Shown one piece after another: positions 60,601 to 64,000 of a stretch of DNA of 64,000 bases; position 1 is the stretch's first letter, and each line of letters begins with the position of its first letter. The translations under genes and the position numbers were made by a program. Source of the stretch: CAYVUM01 sp964454795 (GTDB taxonomy: Bacteria > Pseudomonadota > Alphaproteobacteria > Rhodospirillales > Defluviicoccaceae); contig CAYVUM010000001.1 in assembly GCA_964454795.1 (NCBI GenBank), positions 17,491 through 81,490 on the forward strand. The letters run 5' to 3'. The notes below the pieces were generated by a model. It was not told the DNA's origin. It worked only from the letters and a program-made list of their open reading frames with translations, and made no database searches.

Positions 60601-63433
60601 TGGTCTGCACCTGCACGGTGTTGGCGTCGACGACCGAGAGATAATAGGCAGTGTTGGCGGCAAGCCCCCCGGGGAGCGCCCCGCCGACGGACGCGGAGAT
60701 CCGGAACGGCCCGGAGAGTCCGTTCAGGCCGTGACCGGCGAGGCTGATCCGGTTCGGCTGGGCGGCGGCGCTGGTGCTCACATCGGCGGGGACGAAGCTG
60801 TACACCCGGGTGAACCGGAAGTCGCCGACGCCGCTGCCCGGCCCGATCGCCAGATCGGCGCCGCCCGGAGCGGCGCGCAACGCCACGGTGTTGTTGTTGA
60901 CGGGGCGGAGCCAGTAGAGAGTCCCGGCGACGAGCCCGCCCGGCAGGGTTGCTGCCGGATCGACGGCGGACAGTTGGAACGGCCCGGTGATCCCGGCAAG
61001 GCCGTGGTTGGTGATGGTGATCCGGTCCGTCACCGGATCGACATCGTTCCGGTCCGACGTCTGGGAGAAGGGAAGGCTCAGCCACTGGCCCGGCATCGCT
61101 GCATAGAACCGCTGGGGATTGGCGCCGGCGCCGGCCTCACCTTCGATGTCGGTGACCGTGCCGGCGGGGAGGCCCGTGGCCTCGGCGGCATTATCGGTGG
61201 CACCGCCGCCCTGGTTCAGGGTGTCGTTCTGGTTGCCGGAAATCTTGAACCAAGTCTGGCCGCTGTTGGTGCTGCGCAGCAGCCCGCCGCCGTATTGAGT
61301 GAGCGGGTTGCCCCAGGCGGTCGACTCCATCGCCACCAGCACCACCGAATTGCCGGCGCCATCGACGATCGAGGTCGGCAGAACCCGGTGGATGGTGCGC
61401 CCCTCGAACACGCTGCTGCGGATCAGCGACCAGGTATCGCCGCCATTGACCGACTTCAGCACGCCCACGGCGCGTCCGCCCAGATCCGAACTGCTCGCCT
61501 TGCCGGTGCTGGCATACAGGATGTCCGGGTTGGCGGGATCGAACTCGATCGAGGTGATCGCCAGCGACGGGAACTGGTCGGTGAGCGCCTCCCAGCGCAC
61601 TTCGTCCAGCTCGTCGATCTGGCCGTCGCCGTCGTTGTCGATCCCGTCGCCGCCCTGCAGGGCGTTGCGGGTCCGCCAGATGCCGCCGCCGATGGTGGCG
61701 ACGAAGACGATGTTGGCATCGGTGGGGTGGGCGGCGATCGCCTCGATCGCTCCGGTGACCGGACTGCCTGGCAGTCCCGCCACCTGACCGCCGGAGATCG
61801 GGCCCGGGCCCTGGGACGTCCAGTCGGGAAGGCCGGTGGCAACCGGGCCGCTGAAGCTGCCGGCGCTGACCGATGGGCTGCCGATGATCGCCGCGTCGAT
61901 GCCGTTGAGGGTGACGACAAGGGCGCCGATCCGCAGCTGGGCGTCGCTCAGGGTCACATTCTGATTGGTATTGACGACAAGCACATCGTCGCCGGCGCCA
62001 CCGGTGATGGTCAGCGCCGGCGCGAAGCCGGGGGCGATGCCGTCCAGGATGATCGTGTCATTGCCGGGGCCGGCATCGATGGTGAGCGATGTCGCCGGGG
62101 TGGCAAACTGGACCTGTTCAAAGGTGGGCGGGGTGTTGAGGCTCTGGAGCAGCATCGCCCCGCCGCCCTGATCGCTGAGGCGGATGATGTCGCCGGCGTT
62201 GGACGCGCCGGGCGGCCCGCTGGCCACGTCGTAGGTGCGGTTGGCGGACATGTTGCCGTCGGCGATCGGCTCAAGGCCGGCGAAGGCGATTGTCTCGCCG
62301 TCGATCGTGATCAGACCGGAATCGGGTCCGGTGAAGGTATAGGCGACGCTTGTCGCCTCGCCGCCAACCAGCTCCAGGCTGTCGAAGCCGCCGGCGCCGC
62401 CGTCAACGCTCCCGCTCACCCGGGCACCGGCGGCGATCACGAAGGTATCCTGATTGTCGGCGGCACCGGCCAGCGTCTCGAAGTCCGCGAAGCGCAGACC
62501 CAGAACCTCGCCGGCGTCCTCACCGTTGATCAGCCACCGTACGGCGTTGCCGCTGCCGCGCGGGCCCTGCAGGGTGTCGGCGCCGGCGCCGCCGCGGACG
62601 ATAACGTCGCGATCCGACGACGCCAGGCCCTCGCCAAAGATCAGGGTGTCGTCGCCGGCACCCGCGTCCACGTCGATCGCGGCCCCGTCACTGGCAAAGG
62701 TGACCCGGAAGCCGTCGCCGCCGGCACCGGTCAGGGTGAGGGTCAGCCGCTCGCCGGACCCGCCGGCAAGCGCGATCGTCCGGCCCTCGTTGCTGGTGTC
62801 GACAAACCGCCGCTCGCTGGCCTTGAGGCGGTCATCGACGGCCTCAACGCCGTCGAAGGTCAGGCGGAGCGCCGCTCCCTCTCCGAGATCGATGAACCCT
62901 GAGGTGGCTGATGCGCTCCCGTAATGGAGATGTCCGGCGGGATCGCCAGTGAGGACCAGGGTATCGGCCCCGCCACCGCCCTCGAAGACCACCCCGGCCG
63001 GGAACGAGAGCGCCGGGCTGAAATCGACGACGAGGGTGTCGTCCCCCCCGGTGCCGCTGATCCGCAGCGGTGCAGCCGGGTCTGGAACCCCCTGGGCGAT
63101 CGGCTCGCTGCTGGCCCGCTCGTCGAGAATCTGACAGGTCTCGGTGAGCGCATCGAAGCGAAGGTGGAGTTCACTCCCCCCTCCCGCCGCGACGTCCTCC
63201 ATGTCCACCGCCAGGGGCAGCAGGTCGGCGGACAACAGATACCGCGGCTCGAGCGGCTCGAAAACCGGCTGTCGCCGGGTTCCAGGTGGCTGCGCCTCCG
63301 CTGACCCCGGGTGACGCGACACGTCCTTGGGAGCGCTTCGGATCAGTCGCCGGACGGCGTCCGGCCAGGGCGTGCGGGTCCGCGGACGGCGATCGACGCA
63401 GCCCGGGTGCGATCGGAAGAAAGGGAAGGCCAT
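27690..63433 (-). CDS. Giant LEPR-XLL repetitive surface-type protein (about 11,900 residues, one apparent frameshift)
   Basis: A single 35.7-kb reading frame is interrupted only near 60,384-60,394, where one base seems missing. With it restored the product is 11,914 residues, well over 1 MDa. The N terminus has no ordinary signal peptide; a basic stretch leads to FEPLEPRYLLSADLLPL (LEPR motif at residues 61-64). The order is: RTX-like repeats; BNR propeller with four inserted modules; beta-rich array; RTX block; Calx-beta-like; RTX block; second propeller-like region; five beta-helix modules with two malectin-like domains; nidogen-like; cadherin/Ig-like; FG-GAP repeats. No LPXTG, PEP-CTERM or clear type I secretion signal ends it (last residues GGVAGWMVIG). 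It is probably an adhesin or surface fibre exported by the downstream operon. The start ATG (63433) has only weak ribosome-binding purines. Confidence 0.9.
28035..28920 (-). repeat. C-terminal FG-GAP/VCBS repeats
   Basis: At least six units of about 45 residues, each with D-F-[DN]-G-D-G-x-D-D-[LV]-L-x-R-N-P-A-T-G (for example GDFNGDGATDLLYRNPATGG and GDFDGDGSDDVLFRNPATGR). The D-x-D-x-D-G loops resemble integrin alpha calcium sites. They end about 110 residues before the C terminus. Confidence 0.88.
28920..30100 (-). other. Tandem cadherin/Ig-like domains
   Basis: Four consecutive domains: NTPPVAGDDTATVAEDGSV with DFNGIDTFRFRADDGN; a second with VAGRATRIVLTGTDLE; a cadherin-type domain (IAENAPPGSTVGTVSAADPN); and a He_PIG-like domain (GMTIDPATGLIQWTP). 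These are typical distal domains of very large bacterial adhesins. Confidence 0.8.
30550..31040 (-). other. Nidogen-like domain
   Basis: About 160 residues with strands YTLPFAFDFYGSRYTEVRVS, SEGYLHFAGP, QRIAPFWTNLSTSGGS, SVTIRWAAT and NFAVILFDDGTFRFDYG, ending DVLVGISAGN. This order matches extracellular nidogen-type domains. Confidence 0.7.
32938..33415 (-). other. Malectin-like domain, copy 2
   Basis: A diverged second copy: FNAGGVKLAGSDEVLWRANG, EQIFRQYATSS, LGDGSYRLRLHFIEPT, PGQRTFDIVVQDQVR and APVLAALEILQ. It sits one module further on and keeps the same position relative to the beta-helix. Confidence 0.75.
35788..36264 (-). other. Malectin-like domain, copy 1
   Basis: About 155 residues with the malectin pattern: INVG near the start, WLEDRYRTFG, VYSTYVEAA, LADGNYTVRLHFVEPS, a G-N-R-L-F-D-I-E-V-D-G segment and a final RAILSGLEVLE. 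Malectin-like folds bind carbohydrate in many proteins. Confidence 0.75.
42900..44110 (-). other. Second propeller-like region
   Basis: Repeats of the kind RNGAWEPLAGSAGQGGVSDS, SPSIAVAADGRVFVAWIEAS-like and TGGTWQERGGSATGIG recur every 65-75 residues: a tryptophan with G-G-S before it, then a strand with P-S/P-A-L-A and V-A-W/V-W-Q. This resembles a lectin-like or BNR-related six- to eight-blade propeller. Confidence 0.6.
44195..44845 (-). repeat. RTX block 2
   Basis: A second uninterrupted set of G-G-x-G-x-D nonapeptides (GGAGDDTIAA, GRGNDTLTGGDGRDDMDG, GGPGRDRIFGNAGNDTVSAG, GGAGNDLIAGDAGNDLLAGG) spanning about 215 residues and ending GGPGDDAINPG. Confidence 0.92.
45700..47400 (-). other. 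Calx-beta-like segments
   Basis: Several repeats of the Calx-beta type: V-x-I-T-E-S-D-G-S-T ... L-S-E-G-G and V-E-I-R-E-T-G-G-S-T ... V-V-E-A-G. Each is followed by a strand ending in V-T-V-x-A-x-D-D (for example TVTITATDDDLREG and RVTVTALNDDVVDGGD). Such domains often separate RTX blocks in large adhesins. Confidence 0.65.
48400..49560 (-). repeat. RTX (hemolysin-type calcium-binding) block 1
   Basis: A dense run of G-G-x-G-x-D-x-[LI]-x nonapeptides (GGLGNDTIVGGTGNDTLAG, GGGGSDLLIA, GGDGDDILLG and so on) over nearly 390 residues. Such repeats fold as calcium-dependent parallel beta-rolls outside the cell. Unusually for an RTX protein, the block is in the middle of the chain. Confidence 0.92.
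49700..57300 (-). other. Long beta-rich array with calcium-loop-like inserts
   Basis: About 2,500 residues of unrecognised, aspartate- and glycine-rich beta sequence. Recurrent landmarks show it is built from diverged copies: a G-R-I-T-L-x-E-L segment near 55,640, 53,130 and (as GRVRLKEIV) 50,000, and a helix starting [IF]-G-I-[DE]-[IV]-P-F near 56,200, 55,290 and 51,880 with a looser copy near 52,790. D-x-D-x-D-G loops (DTTTDVDGDGLAD, DPDGDTGDADGG, DTDSDGSPDDADGNG) resemble thrombospondin type 3 or EF-hand calcium sites. Confidence 0.7.
58560..59880 (-). repeat. Four inserted D-T-I-x-R modules within the propeller
   Basis: Four copies of a 70-80-residue unit share the order: F-x-N-N, D-T-I-x-R, S-W/T-W-x-x-D/E-G-F, G-Q-x-I-T-V-T-G, N-D/N-x-T-Y-x-V, L-T-L. 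Copies lie near 59,880-59,700, 59,630-59,420, 59,120-58,920 and 58,750-58,560. They interrupt the blade pattern of the surrounding propeller. Confidence 0.75.
60384..60394 (-). other. Apparent 1-nt deletion (frameshift) in the giant gene
   Basis: Protein similarity and composition run in one frame down to GNRPVYA (codon ending at 60392). They resume in another frame at ALVNPTGVDPVTG (from 60386). The 11 bases between are G/C only. Adding one base makes the total length exactly divisible by three (11,915 codons). Sequencing or assembly error in a GC run is the likeliest cause. Confidence 0.85.
62560..63060 (-). repeat. N-terminal RTX-like glycine/aspartate repeats
   Basis: Spaced copies of G-G-x-G-x-D-T-L (GTGGDDTLVV, GGGGADTLVL, GAGDDTLIF, GGAGADTLQG) occur within the first 300 residues. 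They are fewer and looser than in the two internal RTX blocks; calcium binding is likely but not certain. Confidence 0.7.
63224..63253 (-). other. LEPR-XLL motif of the giant protein
   Basis: Residues 61-70 read LEPRYLLSAD, preceded by VFEP. This motif marks the N terminus of very large repetitive proteins in proteobacteria and planctomycetes. Its position after a basic 55-residue leader makes it a candidate recognition or cleavage site for export. Confidence 0.85.
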
Positions 63434-63827
63434 GATGTGTCGTCCGTTGGCGCGAACGCCGGTGTCCCGCGACAGTCGCGCAATTATTCGGTGGGCTAAA
63501 AACCCGCTACTTCAATCAAGAATTATCAAACCGTGCCGGCTCAGGATGTCCCCTCGCGACCCCGTCAGGATAACACAAGTAAATTGCCGGCGAAATGTGT
63601 CGAAAATGGATCAGCCGGTTGAGAACGCGGGGGACGGAACTCAGGGGCTAAAGAAGAATAACGTGTTCCACCAGCGGTTCACGACTTGCGGAGAGGCTCG
63701 GGGAGGCGTTGAGAGCAATTCGCAAACAGATCCCCGCAAAAAGTAACAGGCCGCATCAGCGGCTGTCACGACCAGCAGTAAGCCGGCTCACCACCTGATC
63801 AGCAATGCAGGGACCGAATGCCAGCAG
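63434..63827. other. Upstream region of the giant gene
   Basis: About 390 nt without a supported gene. The base composition is more AT-rich than the coding regions, particularly 63,490-63,620, where a promoter for the giant gene would be expected. No convincing -35/-10 pair with correct spacing stands out on the minus strand. Confidence 0.5.
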
Positions 63828-63847
63828 AAAAAAGCCCGAGAGTCGGG
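63828..63847 (-). terminator. Intrinsic terminator of an upstream gene outside the window
   Basis: Read on the minus strand, a GC-rich hairpin (CCCGA/TCGGG, 3-nt loop) is directly followed by C and six Ts. It would stop transcription entering from beyond position 64,000, isolating the giant-protein locus from its upstream neighbour. No credible gene is seen between it and the right edge. Confidence 0.55.
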
Positions 63848-64000
63848 ACAAGGGAATGGTGTGCAGCGAGCGCTCTGCCAATGTGTCGCCACCTGCGATC
63901 CCAGGGCGAGCGCTCAACGACGGCGGGATGCTGGTGGTGCGATGCGGACGGGATAAGTCCAATCCGTGAAATGAATCGAAATCCACGATCAAAAACTCAG

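Larger units (their letters stand above)
57790..61830 (-). other. BNR/sortilin-like beta-propeller region of the giant protein
   Basis: Repeated blade motifs of the BNR/VPS10 kind are visible, for example SVNGGDTWSLI, STNSGQTWFKI, SADGGQTWMAA, SNDFGATWTAM and ESQDGGQTFNLM. Each is followed about 30-60 residues later by strands such as IVFVATIGGGIWRT. An EF-hand-like loop (GIDNDGDGQIDELDE) is inserted near 61,630. Confidence 0.8.

Noticed and set aside
63756..63992. A 78-codon minus-strand open frame at the right edge
   Set aside because: It spans the terminator hairpin with its poly-T run and shows no family pattern or ribosome-binding site.

Overview
This is a GC-rich (roughly two-thirds G+C by eye) chromosomal stretch that most resembles an alphaproteobacterium, probably Rhodospirillales-like. 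The pointers are a fabI-aroC / cbpA-cbpM / pdxH neighbourhood, a DUF1476-type F1-ATPase inhibitor (zeta) gene, and a seven-gene Mrp/Mnh antiporter operon. A run of ten Ns with a damaged join (9678-9687) suggests a draft or metagenome-derived assembly.

Positions 1-20.3 kb hold mostly core genes. First come the start of gpmI, then aroC and fabI (minus strand), a YihY-type membrane protein, and the co-chaperone pair cbpA-cbpM. Next are pdxH with a cation-diffusion-facilitator transporter, a kinase-like/P-loop protein, a tandem universal stress protein, and an SDR oxidoreductase broken by the scaffold gap. Siroheme/cobalamin genes follow (CbiX-like and cobA), then a LysR regulator of OxyR type that lacks the peroxidatic cysteine. 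After the DUF1476 protein comes mnhABCDEFG plus a UspE-like protein. Seven consecutive genes of that last block are joined by 4-nt stop/start overlaps or gaps of about 1 nt.

Positions 20.3-63.4 kb form one minus-strand locus of six genes. It begins with a gene of about 35.7 kb for a giant repetitive protein of about 11,900 residues. The N terminus of that protein carries a LEPR-XLL type motif. Five genes follow: a DUF3467 protein, a GAF-HlyD membrane-fusion protein, an M50 (HELGH) metalloprotease fused to a HlyD-like arm, a C-terminally truncated SecA-like ATPase, and a periplasmic adaptor. The last three overlap one another by 4-8 nt. No ABC exporter, TolC, sortase or ordinary T1SS partner is visible. 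The simplest reading is a dedicated export/processing/tethering apparatus for the giant protein, with a SecA paralogue as the motor. This is the most interesting system in the window; its function is inferred from gene content and order.

The giant protein contains, from the N terminus: the LEPR motif, RTX-like repeats, a BNR-type beta-propeller with four inserted modules, a long beta-rich array with Ca-binding-like loops, an RTX block, Calx-beta-like segments, a second RTX block, a second propeller-like region, five beta-helix modules interleaved with two malectin-like domains, a nidogen-like domain, cadherin/Ig-like domains and terminal FG-GAP repeats. One base appears to be missing near 60,384-60,394. 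Restoring it makes the entire 35.7 kb a single reading frame. The last 570 bases hold the upstream region of the giant gene and a probable terminator of a gene lying outside the window.
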